Below are positions 48,401-61,506 of a stretch of DNA of 64,000 nucleotides, piece by piece (within the stretch, counting starts at the first letter, position 1; every line of letters starts with the position of its first letter). A program made the position numbers and the translations under genes. The notes beneath the pieces were generated by a model, which saw nothing but the letters and a program-made list of their open reading frames with translations, was not told the origin of the DNA and made no database searches. The stretch is from Numida meleagris. Its lineage: Eukaryota; Chordata; Aves; Galliformes; Numididae. The DNA lies in assembly GCF_002078875.1 (NCBI RefSeq), contig NC_034410.1, forward strand, positions 100,428,556-100,492,555, read 5' to 3'.

Positions 48401-51400
48401 TTTGAAGTTGGATTGACTCATTGATAACGCTGCACCAAAAGGGACGATGTTTCATCTCTTGGCAAAACTGAGCCTTCCATCTCACAAAACAAAGGTAAAA
48501 GTGTGTTATTGGTGGCATTTATGCCAAAGGATCATAATAAATTGATTAATCTTAAGAACCTCAGAGCAAGCCTATTTCATCCACCATCTTTTAGATGGTG
48601 GAGAAGCACAGAAGCACAACCAGCTGAGAATGCTGTGGAGGTGGGAAAGCTTGAAATCTACCAGCCCTGAGGCACTGACAGTACTGCCTATCCCTGCCCC
48701 AGGTTCCTTTTCAGCCCCTGGGGCTCTCCTCAGCCTGCACAGGTCCCAGATCCTCCTGTCAGCCATGGGGCCATTATCCCCTGCCCCAGCAAGGCCACAG
48801 CAGAACCAGGCACCAAGGATTAGCAAAGTGAGTTACGCAGAGGACTTTCTAACTGGGAGAATGAGTCCCTGGTCAAGCCACAGAGAAATGTCGGGGGATC
48901 TCCTTCTTTCACGGCACTTAGGAATCATTTGACAAACATCTTTGCCATTGGCTGAGATACAATCGATGCCTTTCACCAAAAAATTAGATTAGGTGATTTA
49001 TTGAGGTCCTTATCACACTTGATTTCATTGATTTCTATTTCTATTACCGCTAAGAGCAAGGTATTTCTTTTTTGTACTGTAGAGCTACGAATGATATCCA
49101 TATTTCATACGTAGTATCAAAACACATATGTATTCTGCAGCATGACTCCTGGTAGCAGTCCAAAACAACAAAAAAGAAAGGAAAAAAAACACATTTTGTT
49201 TTTCCCACTCCTAAAAGAATGATTGTCTCTGATACTTTTGCATTATAACAGAATTGTGAAAAACAGAAAATTTTGCTGACTCTTACCTGCAAAAAAAGGA
49301 AAAACAAAATAAAATCCAGAGTGATAGGCTGAATTTTTCATCCATTTAAGAGAAAAATAAAAGGAAGAAGAAGTCATCTCTTCTGAATGTGCTAATCCCA
49401 GTGGCACTGTAATAGCTGAAAAATATCTTCTTCAAGTTCTCTATGCAAATAATCTTTATCCACTTTTAGATAATGACATTTGGGTAGAGAAGAATAGATT
49501 TCCTGTGGGAATGCTTTTATGTCACATGTGGTATTTGGTTCCTGAAAACAGCAATTGATCTGTGGGGGTCAAATCTACTTAAACCATTTTTAATGTTATC
49601 AGAAGCTAGTCCTTCAACAGTCTATTTTTCAGACAAAATACCGGTAATTAACTTGGTTCTTTTCTGTACCCACATAATACGTAGGACATCCAGACTGAAG
49701 TTCCTGGGACTACGGGGCCTCAGTGTTGTAAAAAGCAGAGATGGGGATGTAAGAGTATAAAACTGCTGTACTGTCTCAGAGCAGTGGTCCGTTAAACCTG
49801 CTCACATACCTCTACCAGCAGGTTCTAGCAGAAGCTTGGGAAAGAGCACCAGAACATGGCACATCTATATTGCTGCTTTCTCCTCACATACTTATAGCTT
49901 CTGGGTGTCTGTGTCTTAAGGAATTATTGAGATACTAAGTGTATCCTTATTCTGATGCTCTGTCCTTGTTTGACTTTTCCCTGTGAATGTGTCTAATTGC
50001 ATTTCAAACAGGTTTATACCTTTGACTTCCATTAGATATGTGAAACAAGTTCCACAGCTTAATTAAGAGTTGTGCCTAATCAAGTGTCTGTTCTAGACTG
50101 GTCTGTGATCTTTTTTTTTCCTCTTCATCTCATTTCAAAGGGATCTTTAGTGTGACTGGAATTTCAAAGTTCAACACTTTTCTTAAACCAGAACGGCTGC
50201 CTGCTCCATCCCTTTGCTGTGTTGCTCTGGTATATGGGGCAATACATAATTGCCCTCTGTGGATGACAACTAAACTCTTCATCTGCATATTATTAGCATT
50301 ATTGACTTATCACTCAGATATAACCAGAGTCCACAGTGCAACTTGAAGGCTGGGTAACGCAAAAGCTGGTGCCAAACTTCCTGCAGAGGCCTGAAGGCAA
50401 ATATGCTCGGAATCAATTGCCAAGCAGATTTAACTTAAACTACAGTGTTCTTACCGAGGAGGATGGGGAATAACAGAGCAGACAGTGTCCAAGACTTCCG
50501 CACTGATCTTGGCTACACTCCCCTTACAGGCAAGAGGAAGAGATGAGCTAGTTGTCTGTCTGATCAGGCTTAGCATTCTCACCAATGCCTGCTCAGAAGC
50601 GAAGTTCAGTCAGTAGTGTAGCTTGTAATACTTATGTATAAATATTTACAAAATACTAATTTACATGTTAATTACTACTGTGAAAAGGAGGGGCATTGTT
50701 ATCCAACTTAATTACTCTGTGATATTTGTCTTAAATACTCAACTTACATCCATATAGCTGCGTAGCACAGAAACCAAGTGGCCTGATATAGCTTAGTGGA
50801 GACAGTAGCAGCATAGAATATTGAAGCAAAATGCCCTAAATCCAAAAACATATCCATATTACAGGTTTTTGAACCAGTGTAGCAACACAGCTGTAAAGCT
50901 ACTTTCTTGCCTAGACTGAAGCCAGGCTTGCCCTGAGGTGATCAACTGCAGTATGAATACCTAAATTGCACTGGTTATAATACCACTTTACATGGAGCGT
51001 TGTGTTCCTCTATTCGTTTTGCTGATGTTACAAACTGACTTTTTTTTTTTAATGAAACATTATTTATGCAAATGGAATATAGATTTTATCCATCTTTTTT
51101 ACTCTATTCATAGTGTTTCTTGTAGAAGGTTGAGGGGCAATTTCACTGCTACAGAGACTATTTCACTTAACAAAGAAAATTACATACTGAAAAATGATAC
51201 ACATTCTACACAAACAAAGCCAGGAAAAGGAAGGAAAGAAAGCAGTTTGGACTGTCAGGGCCTGCCATTTTAATGTTCCTCCTGTGCTCAGTCCCAAACT
51301 AGCAGCAACAGCAGTGGCACAGAGCTACTTCTCAGTTTTCACATCAGAACAACATATCGTACCTGCTCTGTGCTGATGAGTGTGACATTTTTGAGCACAG

Positions 51401-53541
51401 GCAGGCATTTCTGAGACACAGGAATTCCCTTCTCACGGTTTATAAGGAATCCTTGGAGGACTCAGTGTTGATGTGTATCTGTCTGACTGGGTAGATAAGG
51501 ATGAGGGCTGAAAATGCCTTCCTGATGTATTAGGCCATCCATTTCAGTGGTTAAAAGGAAGACCATGGTCAAAGCTGTGTGGGATGAAAGTAAAGAAAAG
51601 CCTTCAGGCCTTGCTTCATTCTCTACCGGAGCCCATATCCCAAGGAGCACTGCAGAAGAACCAAATTTTCATTTGTAAGGGCTTTTCTATTACATCAGCC
51701 ATACCTAGCTGCTTCAGCAAACAATAGAGGCAAATACAATAAATTTTTAAATAATCAGATTTATCCAGCACACCATGCTCCAAGGAGATTAGATGGACCC
51801 ATCCATGTTTGTGCCATTTCTCCAGCCTCATTCCAACATGAATACTTGCCAGAGATGCACTGGCTCCCACATAAGTATTTTGCTTTCAGCTGAGGAAGGG
51901 CAGCTCTCTTTTACTCTTTTGAGCTGGTGTGTTACAGCTATATACTGCTGGGCCAGGAATTAATTGTTTCAATTTTCCATGAAGGGGACAAAATTTAGCT
52001 CTGGAAGACCAGTGAGAGCTAGTTAATAGAGCTTGTCAGGGAAACAATGTTGGAATTGAGAATTCACTTTCATTACCATTGAGACATTTGCAAAATGGCA
52101 TAATTTTCTCTGTAATTTCCTTCAACAAAGGGGAACAAAAAGAGAAGTTGACACATGTGGAAATATTCTTACACGTATTTCTTCTTTTTTTTTTTTAAAG
52201 GACTTCTATTTAATTTTATAATTTACTATAAAATCAGAAATGGCCACATTTCAAAATGAAATATCCAGGTCGACCTGACATTAATCCTGTATGAAATACT
52301 GTTCTGCATAGAATTTGTGAAGTTTCTGCTGCTGCCGTCGCTAATGAGAACAAGTGTCCATTCCATTGCCAGATGGATTTTCCATCTTTTGCAAGGCTCT
52401 GTTAATAAACTGTGACTTTAAGGGGTCTGGAAGGCCATGATTTTTCTCTTTGCACACTTGCAAGAATCAGATTATCAGACGGATAATAGCAGCTTGGGGG
52501 CAAATGGTTGCTATAAGGTCTCATTACTAGGATACTTGGCCCGAGATAGCTTCTATTGAATGGTTTCTGTAGTCAGCTAATATGTTGTTACCCATCTTCT
52601 AGGATTTACCTTTTGCTACTTGTTTTGTTCCCGATGCACCTAGCATGGACACTCATTATTTCTCTGATTTCTCGCGAGGTTTTCTAATAGCATGATACGG
52701 TATATGGCAATGAGTTTAGAATTGCACTCATCCTCGTATTACTGTTTCAATGTCTCCAATCACCCCACCACAATCCACTTATTTTTCTCATTTATTTTTG
52801 TCTCTTAGCTGATAGTCTCTTTGAAACAAGTACTGTCTTTTTCTGTGTGTATCTCAATGGCACCTGCCACAGTGAAAAGCCAGGGCCAGCTGAGAAATGC
52901 TATTGTATAATTTTGTAATAATTTTAACTATAATCAAAGACACAGATACCTATAAATAATCATAAAAATGCTTAAAACAGCCCTGTATTTCTGCTTCCCT
53001 GTTGTGTTCATACCTTCCTTCTTGCTTTTTCTTTTAATCTACTTTAAAAAAAAAACAACATATATCTATTTTTAAATGGGCTTTCTCAGTGCTCTGCTGT
53101 AACTGGTACTAGCATTGCAAAAATAGTTGTTCATGAGATGCAAGAGAATTGGCTGAGTGGTGTCCATCTTCAGGAGGGAAGTGTTACATGAAAAACCACA
53201 CAGTACTGAAGTGAAATATGAATGCACGCTTGCTCATTGTGCTTCACCTCACTTCCCACACTCTGCAGTACACTGCGTCTGTATTCCATGCTGAAGGGAA
53301 TGCGGCATGAGCAAGGCATCACCTCATCTGGGAAGCATCTGAGTAGAGGTCCTCCCTACACAGGAGGCTGACAATGTCCCATTGCTGCCTCCATAGCCTC
53401 AAAGCCTCTTCCTGGCCCAATGCAGGCAGACTACCCTAGTTCATGAACATATTTCAGACAGATGGAAAGCTTTTATTTCACTTATTCCCTAGCAGTAAAA
53501 ATAAAATGAAATGCCTGGGAGGCAGTGGCAGGCTGACTCCT
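45456..53541. other. Intergenic, no gene seen
   Basis: An 8-kb stretch of AT-rich DNA without recognisable CR1. Short open frames only. A perfect 10-bp hairpin lies at 48580-48602. A unique-looking stretch at 52320-52600 is a candidate conserved element. Confidence 0.55.
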
Positions 53542-54565
53542 TCATAGAAGCATAGAATCATAAAATCATTAAGGTTGGAAAAAAACACTAAGTTCATCAA
53601 GTCCAACTGTCAGCCCATCACCACCATGCCCACTAACTCATGTCCCTCAGTGTCACATCCATACGGTTCTTGAACACCTCTGGGGTAGTGACTCCACCAC
53701 CTCCCTGGGCAGCCTGTGCCAGTGCCTCACCACTATTTCAAAGAATAATCTTTTCCCGGTACCCAACCTGAACCTCCCCTGGCACAACTTGAGGCCTTTC
53801 CCTCTTGTTCTACCACTAGCTACACAGGAGAAGAGGCCAACCTCTACTTTGCTATAGCCTGTTTTCAGGGAGTTGCAGAAAGCAGTAAGGTCTCCCCTGA
53901 GCCTCCTCTATTCCAGGCTGAACAATCTCAGTTCCCTCGATCACTCCCCATAACTCTTGTGCTCTAGACCCCTTACCAGCTTCATTGCCTTTCTCTTTGT
54001 TGCCCTTCTCTGGACACGCTCCAGGACTTCAATGTCTTTCCTGTAGTGAGGAGCTCAAAACTGAAAACAGCACTTGAGGTGCAGCCTCACCAGTGCAGAG
54101 TAGAGAGGAACAATCATCTCCCTGTTCCTGCTGACTGCACAATTTTTGATACAAGCCAGGATGCCTTTGGCCTTCTTGCTCACCTGGACACACTGCTGGC
54201 TCATGTTCAGCTCAGTGTCAACCAACATCCCCAGATTCTTTTCCTCCAAGTAGTTTTTCAGCCACTCTGTCCCAGGCCTGTAGCATTGCCTGCAGTTGTT
54301 GTGGCCAAAGTGCTGGACCCAACACTTGTTGTCTTGTCTTGTTGAACTTCATCCCCTTGGACTCAGCCCAGCTATCCAGATTGTCCAGATCTCTCTGTAG
54401 GGCCTTCCTACCCCTAGGAAGATCAACACTTCCCCCAAACTTGCTGGCATCTGCAAACTTACTGAGCATGCACTCAATCCTCTCGTCCAGGTCATCAATA
54501 AAGACATTAAACAGGATCAGCTCCAAGACCAGTCCCTGGGGAACACGACTCATGATCTGTTGTCA
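53542..54565 (-). mobile_element. CR1 LINE, about 1 kb with the reverse-transcriptase 3' half
   Basis: The longest CR1 in the window. The plus strand begins TCATAGAAGCATAGAATCAT. Minus-strand frames 54553-54218 and 54249-54055 carry [20 protein letters not shown], then the RT catalytic-box region [12 protein letters not shown], and further on [14 protein letters not shown] and [19 protein letters not shown]. The catalytic FADD is FADA here and the frame is broken between these parts, so it is inactive. 5'-truncated within the RT domain. Confidence 0.95.
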
Positions 54566-57009
54566 GCTGGATTTTACTCCATTCACCAGGCTTCACAGAC
54601 CTCACAGGAGAAAGACTCCTTTCCTCACACAAGCATGTCTGCATGCTCTGTGATTTTGCTTTTTGACCACCAGATGTCTCATGAAAACCATGGAAATAGC
54701 AAATGACTGCATTCTGGTTGAGCTGGGCGTATTGCACAGCGCAAAGTCCTGGCACCAAGGCTCAGCTCCTCTTACACCTGCTCAGAAAAATAACTGATTC
54801 ACCTCTGTACAAAAGAACAATTTGTACAGAAACAAGAACTTCTTTGAACCACAACATTTTGGGGACTGACAGAAATTTCAAGAGCAGGCCTGAGTATGTT
54901 TGTGAGAACACAGCAAGCATTTAGCTCTCAGTTTCGCAGTTATTTTCTCCCCAGACTAATACTTGCCATTGTCTGTGCCCGTGGTGCCTGGGTGCTGAAT
55001 GCAGCCTGCTCTCATTGCTTGCTTTCGCGTACAACCAGGCCCTCAGCATGTAGCCAGTGTTTCAGCTAATGCATTTCTTCATCCGTGCACTAATGCTGCA
55101 TTAAAGAGCAGGCTTGCCCTTGGTCTGCTTTGTTTCTAGCATAGTTTCGCCTTTCAGAAAAGTAATTGACTGTAACTTGTAACTTAATTGCCCACTTTGA
55201 CGTTAGAGCTAGTCAACTTGCATGAGAATACTTGTTTCTTCAACATTCCATCTAAAAAAATATTGTATTCAATAATTTAGTGCATTTTAGATTAAAAAAT
55301 GAATACCTTCCATTTACTGGTAGTTTTGCAGCTTGATGTTTGGGAGATTTTTTTAAAGAAACTGGACAAATCTTTAGAGATCTGACAAAACATTTATTTT
55401 TGTCCTCATCAGTTTGCTCACTCTGGAAGAAACTGCAATTGAAATGAGTTTTTAAAATGCAAAGTGTCTGTTTTATTAAAAGATGCGCTCTTTTAAGTGC
55501 ATTGTCCAACTGATATTTATAATTTAGAACTGCAGCTTGTAAAGCAAAGAGTCATGCAAAAAAAAAAAGTAATGCTAATTAGTAATGCTAATCGAATCCT
55601 ACAGATTGACAGGAGAAATCACAGGGCTGAAGGAAACCAGAAGGGGGGTGGGGGGGAAACCCTGATCCCTGCACTACCAGCACCATACCAGATCAACTCA
55701 ACTGCAGAGATTTCTGAAATTTCTTTCTAAAACCAGCTGTTACCATGATGCTTCCCCAGTCAGCCAGCTCTGAGAAGAAGGAGCCCTGAAAAAATGAGCA
55801 GCTGGTAGGAGTGGTGTCCTGCCATGTAAATCCCAAGGCTTTGCTTAGCCAGAGCCCCCACAGAGAAAGGAGTTGAAACTGTTGCTCCTCCTTCACAAGC
55901 CCCGCACTCTGGTACTTCTCAGAGCACATAGCCCACCAATAGGCTTCTTCTGACTCCCAAATTAAAGATGCCAAAGGGTCCCCTCTCTTTTATGTGTCTG
56001 TCTGCTATTTAGCTCTGTAAGATGATCATGTCATGTACAGGTAATAATGTATTTGAAGGCAAAAGTGCCTCTTGCAATGAGGAGGAGAAGGGTGTAACTT
56101 CAGGAAGGTGCTTTCCAGGTTACATTCCTTGTTATGAAAAGGTACACTCTTCAACAGTGTCTCCTGTCCTGAGCAGCTCCAGTGGGGTCAGTGGGACGGC
56201 TATGTAGGCTGTGTGATCAGCTGCTGCTGTAAAGAAGGGGTCACCCGGGAAAGGCAAGTGAAAAAAAAATCTAGTGTCTGCTGAAAAAAAGTACACAAGA
56301 AGGCTGAGTGAAACCAGGGGGTATTCTGTGGTGTAATACTACACAAATGGATTTGTAGTTTTCAAGTGAAATTGAATATATACCTCCAAAGTGTACTGTT
56401 AAGTATTATAATATGATATAATTGCTCTAAGCATTTTTGTAGATTTCTATTCTTGAAATGTTGATTGAACAATCTGGAAAGGCCCCTTAAGTTTTCTATA
56501 AATACCAAACCAAGTCAGCAAAGTATTGTATAAGTTCATGGATGACTGCATTCCTTTATGCAACATGCATCATGCAATTTATTATTTATGTATGATACTT
56601 ATCAATCATGAATCACTGTTAAAAGGAAATGTAACTCAGAATGCTTAGAAAGATGGGTGAATGCATTTTAATTTCCCATTAACTGTGGAAAATACATAAA
56701 TAAATCCTACTGTCTGAGTTCTATGATGGTAACTACTGGAGTTAGTTAGAAGTCAATTGACTGGTAACCACTGTCTGCTAAAACTGGTTGCTGAAGTATT
56801 CCAATTTTCTGAAATCTTCCCACAGTGATGCCTTAATTCCTCCATTTTCTGAGAGCTCATACAAATAAACGTATGTGTCTGCGTATGTATATACTTAAGT
56901 ATATGCGTTATGTGTATTTGTGTGCGTCTTTCCTACATGGGATCTTGAAAATGCTTGTTGATGTTTGATCTCCACAAACACTTTTAAACAGGTATAAGTG
57001 GAGTTCATG
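54566..57009. other. Intergenic, no gene seen
   Basis: AT-rich DNA with a short G run (55641-55659, GAAGGGGGGTGGGGGGGAAA-like). Around 56860-56935 there is a TATGTATATAC-type alternating purine/pyrimidine patch. Confidence 0.55.
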
Positions 57010-57402
57010 TCTTATGGAGAGTGGCTGACGGAGCTGGGATTGTTCAGTCTGGAGAAGAGGAGGCTCAGGGGAGCCCTTATTGCTTCTAAGACTCCCTGAA
57101 AAGAGGTTGTGGTTAGGTGGTGGTCGGCCTCTTCTATCGTATGACTGGTGGTAGGACTAGAGGGAATGGCCTCAAGTTGTGCTAGGGGAGGTTCATGTTG
57201 GATGTTAAGAAAAATTTATTCTTTGAAAGAATGGTGAGGCACCGAAACAGGCCTCACTGGGTGGAGTCATTGTCCCTGGAGGTATTCAAGAACCATGTAG
57301 ATACGGCGCTGAAGAACATGGGTTAGTGGTCATGGTGGTGATGGGCCGATCGTTGAACTAGATGATCTTAGTGGTCTTTTCCAAACTGAATGATTCTAAG
57401 TG
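57010..57402 (+). mobile_element. CR1 LINE 3' fragment
   Basis: Forward copy: GAGCTGGGATTGTTCAGTCT, GGAGAAGAGGAGGCTCAGGG, GGTTCATGTTGGATGTTAAG and, at the end, GATGATCTTAGTGGTCTTTT with a decayed ATGATTCTAAG tail. Confidence 0.93.
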
Positions 57403-57599
57403 CATTGTTTACCCTACTAGTCTTAGCCAGCTTCCCAAAAATCTGGCTAAAATCTTAGAACACAAGTATTATTTATCTATGGGATATTATATATTATTAA
57501 ATATATTATTTAACGATGCTCACTCAGGGCATAGCTATAAACGCATCAGAATTGACCTTGTCCAATCTAATCTCTTCCCTCCAGTTCCAAATATAAAGT

Positions 57600-58640
57600 A
57601 GCTGAACTCCCATGAGAAGACTTCTGCCTTGTTACAGCTGATACCGAATGAAACAAACACTAAACTAAACAAAACAATCTTCAACAAGTCTAATACTCCT
57701 TTTAGCTTAGCATATAAATTTATCAGATTCATCAAGAAACCAAACTCTTTTGCTACCAAAGTAGCAAGAAGCCCTGCTGTATTTTATCTTAAACATAAAT
57801 GTGGAACTAGGCATGAACTATTCCTTTGCTTGAAATCAGCTGCTGCACTTAACCTGAAGTAAACTGAGTGCTTTAGCTCTCAATCAAGAGTCCTAGTCCT
57901 TAAACTTAACCATCATCCTCTGAATGAGCCATAAATGATTTGCCAGCACTGATCGTGTTTTCCTGTATGCCTTCCAGAATTCAGCAGTAAGCTGAATCCA
58001 ACCTAATTTCATACCCTTGACATTAGCCTAATTTTGTTCTATGAAGCTTTTGCTAACCTGAAAATAAATTCAACCTACTCTTGTTTCATTCCTCTCCAAA
58101 GCCCTAGCGGTCTTGGAAGATCCTGGATTTTCCTCAATTCTTCAGATTCCCATGAACTGAACTCTAATGTTAACCCTAATCCAAGCACTGGGCTTATATC
58201 CCACCTTTTCGTCCCAACATGAGCTGTTGGACACAGTGGGATGTTTTTTTCCCCCTGCCAGTGTCAGTCCACACCCTCACCCTGTTTGCCCTTGGATCCA
58301 GCAATCATCAGACTCTCTACTGCCCTCCTGAGCCCTAAGTTATATCCATACTCCTACCCTAGCTTTAATCGCAGCTCAGAGTTTAACCCGCAGTTGTGAC
58401 TAGCTCCTTCATCCTCTGTTACCTTTCTAGATTAACCCTTTCTACCCGAACCTCTAGCTGCAACTCCAGCCTTCACTGCAAGGACCCACATCCTATGCCA
58501 TTCTGATTTTCATGCCTCCTTCTTCTGAACCCAATTCTTTTTCCCAAACCTAACACTAGCCTCAGAACTTACCATTCTTTGTTCTGCTGCCATGAACCTT
58601 TCATAGTGCTGTCCTCCATCAACTGTCCCATTTCTGTGAA
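57600..58640. repeat. CCTAA/TTAACC-biased pyrimidine-rich stretch
   Basis: Words such as CTAACCTGAAAATAAATTC, GTTAACCCTAATCC, CTACCCTAGC, ATTAACCC and CCAAACCTAACACTAGCC recur across about 1 kb of the plus strand, giving a weak telomere-like or low-complexity bias. No regular period is visible. No gene. Confidence 0.4.
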
Positions 58641-59288
58641 AGCAAGTAATGAATAGATTTATCAAGGTCCTGCAGCACCTATGAGAAATGCTGGAGTTAC
58701 TGCAGGAAATGAGAGTGTTTAGAAGAATAAAGTCAGTGATATGGGATCAATGATGCAGCAGGGATTACAGTCAGGGCTAAAATTTCTAGCAGTGCAGGGA
58801 CCAATGAGTAACATTCACTCCTAGTCTCTGGAAGGGACCAATGTTAGGTAGGACCTCCTGGGCGGGCTGAGAGACTCATATAAGATCTGGGAAAGCTACC
58901 TCTAGATGAGAATAATTAACACTCAAGTTAGAGCTTTGGAAGAAATGAGCTGAAAGTTAGATCTGTTAGTTAGACTGTTGTGTACCGCAAAGCCCAGTGC
59001 TGAGCACCTAATGACCCATGGTTAACTGGAGCACAAGTGGGGATCCAAAATTAACGTTTAAGCTGGATTGTTAAATTCAAGTAAAAGTGAAATTCTGGGT
59101 TCCTTTATGGATTTTTCAAGGCCAGAAGGTTTGTGAGCAAGAGTGCCAAAGGCACAGTGGGTTTGTTTATAATGTGTGGGGAGAAGTGCAGGCCATTGCT
59201 CTGTAGCTATTCTAGAACTGAGATTGCGTGTTCTGAGTGGAAAAGATTGAACATTTTTGCTTTCTGCATTTCCCAAGCTCAATGCATC
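58641..59288. other. Left flank of the solo LTR, no gene seen
   Basis: Unique-looking DNA with scattered GTTAG and TTAGG words on the plus strand (for example ATGTTAGGTAGG, AGTTAGATCTGTTAGTTAG). Confidence 0.45.
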
Positions 59289-59817
59289 TGTCGACGGTTT
59301 ACGGGCGTTAGGCCCGATTCCGTGACAAAGGGGACGGGGGACCCAAGGGCCCACGTCCCGGGAAAAGGGGAAAGGGGAAAAGGGTAGGGAGATGGCCCTG
59401 AGAGCAAAGAACAGCGGCAACAATCTGAGGAGAAACAAACTAATTTACTAAATAAAATATCGGAATGCAAAACAACACACTATAATACAATATAATTACA
59501 ATTTAAGATGATAAATCCAACACAGAGAGAGAGAATGTCCCAAAATCAAGGTAGGCCTTACTCTACTACCGACGATAAGGCGGCTGGAGAGCGAGGTGCT
59601 GCCAAGACGAGAGACGGCGGAAAAAGGGACGAGGTCTCGTGATCTGCAAGTTTTTATACTGCGAGCTTCTATCTTTTCCCTCCGGCTGGAAAATGGTAAC
59701 AAAGGAGCAAAGTGCCGTGGGGACTGTAGTAGTCCTTCTCTTCTGAGAACTAGGTATGTCCACTACATGATGTTATGATGTGGAATACCAATAACCGAAA
59801 ATCACAAAACCATGACA
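59289..59817 (-). mobile_element. Solo endogenous-retrovirus LTR (529 bp) with 5-bp target duplication
   Basis: Read on the minus strand it starts TGTCATGGTTTTGTGATTTT and ends GTCGACA, so the termini are TGTC…GACA. The direct flanks are GCATC on both sides (59284-59288 and 59818-59822), a perfect 5-bp target-site duplication. A TATA box (GTATAAAAAC) lies at 59658-59651 on the minus strand, about 160 bp from the U3 end. No internal retroviral sequence is attached, so this is a recombined solo LTR with no coding capacity. A 5-bp duplication fits ERVL-type elements better than alpharetroviruses (6 bp). I recognise the U3 start as a common chicken-type LTR but cannot name the subfamily. Confidence 0.85.
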
Positions 59818-61506
59818 GCATCTTAAAGCCAACATCTGATTAAAGCTAATTTAGAAAGTGCACTAGGTTTAGAGTATGTGATGAGTGTGGGCCTTGGATG
59901 GGGGACTGTATTGAATAAATGCTCAGGATTATCAAGTGGAAGGATCAATACTAGGAGTTGAACATGGATTTTCATTATTTATTAGCCACAAAGGAGATGT
60001 CTTAGGTAGCTGAATCTTGGATTTTAGCAATGTTTATTTTAAATGAAACTGGACATGCTCCTTTCCCCAAGGGAAAAACCGGCTGAACTCATGCAGAGAC
60101 ATGATGCATAGCCACAGCATTGAGCTCTGGGTATGTGAGGTAGGAAGAAGCCTGTGCTGCAGAGGACTGGGAACATGCCAGGATCTCAGCAGGGAGGTAA
60201 CCTCTGTGGCAGGCACCCAGGAAAAGCAGCAGGCTGGTTCAGGCTCTGGGCAGGACCACTTGGGATCAGAGCCAAAGCACTTGTTGTGATGTAATTAGCT
60301 TGAAAGAGGGATGCAGCTGCATAAACTTCACATCCACACTCATCCCGGAGAAGAAGCAAGCTCACGTGTCTGGGAGCCCTGCTGCTTTTGGAGACACAAA
60401 GCAGTCCACCTTGAGATCCAGGAGGCAACTTTCCCATACAGGAGGGCCCTTGCTCCTCTTTTTGCCCATCCATGTGCACACTCTTGCATGCCCTGTGGAA
60501 AGACATAACCAAATGGTAATGTCAAAAGTCACGAGAGCACTGGGACTGTTTCTTTGCTTTGTGACAGCTCAAGTTGAACAGAGCTGGACGGAGTGCAAGA
60601 CCTACAGCAATAGCTGCCTATCCTGGGCACACAGAAGGACAGCATGCAGGGCAAGGGCAGATAGCTGGGAGGCATAAAAATGGTGTGGACTCCCATACTG
60701 CTGACAGCAGAAACGGATACCAGCTGAGGATGGGGGAGGGTCCTTTAAGGTACAGAGAAAAGCATGACAGAAACAAGGAGAGATATGAATTTTTAATAAT
60801 ATAATGGTTGTGGAGGAATTTCAGAAAGGCAAGCAACTCCATCATGGGTAAGGCAATGTGAATATCTCCCCACAACTCCCTAAATGTGACTTCCAGACCG
60901 GCATCTTGAAGTCTACCACCCTGCCCAGCCGTGTGCAGAGCTCTGTAGGATACACTGAACAAGTCCGGGCACAAAGAGCCAAACCAGCTTGCCTCACTAC
61001 ACTCTGCATAGAGCAGAGGATCACACTGCTGTGTAACAGCTCTCTTTTATATATATAGATATATATATATACACATAAACTAACTATTGGCGGAGACTAA
61101 GACAAATTCTTCCAGATTTGTAATTGTCACTACAGCAGGCTCTGGGTTAATTCTGTTCTCTGTGAAAGACTAGCCTTGCTGTGCTTCTTTAGAGAGGGCA
61201 TTAAGGGGAGCATAATTCATTTAGATACTTATTCAATTAAAATTATTCCATTTTTTCACTATTCTTTATTTAACATTTACTTGCAGAAAGTGATATTTTC
61301 AAACATATTTGGTTATTCTGTTGGTATTTTTTCCTTTATTTTTAGTGACTGTCAGTGCTTATGGAGAACATGAAGATTATTATTTCAAAAATTTATATCT
61401 ATATTTCCTTCATTTTATCTCATGGAGAAGCTCCTCATTTTCACACTAACAGTGAAAAAAAAAAAAAAAGGAAGTGTTTGGGGTTCTTTGGCAGGAAAAT
61501 GCATCT
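59818..61506. other. Right flank of the solo LTR, no gene seen
   Basis: Several overlapping frames of 60-125 codons at 60100-61024 on both strands show no family resemblance. Otherwise AT-rich unique DNA. Confidence 0.5.
61030..61077. repeat. (TA)n simple repeat
   Basis: TATATATATAGATATATATA followed by TATACACATA; a short AT microsatellite. Confidence 0.85.
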
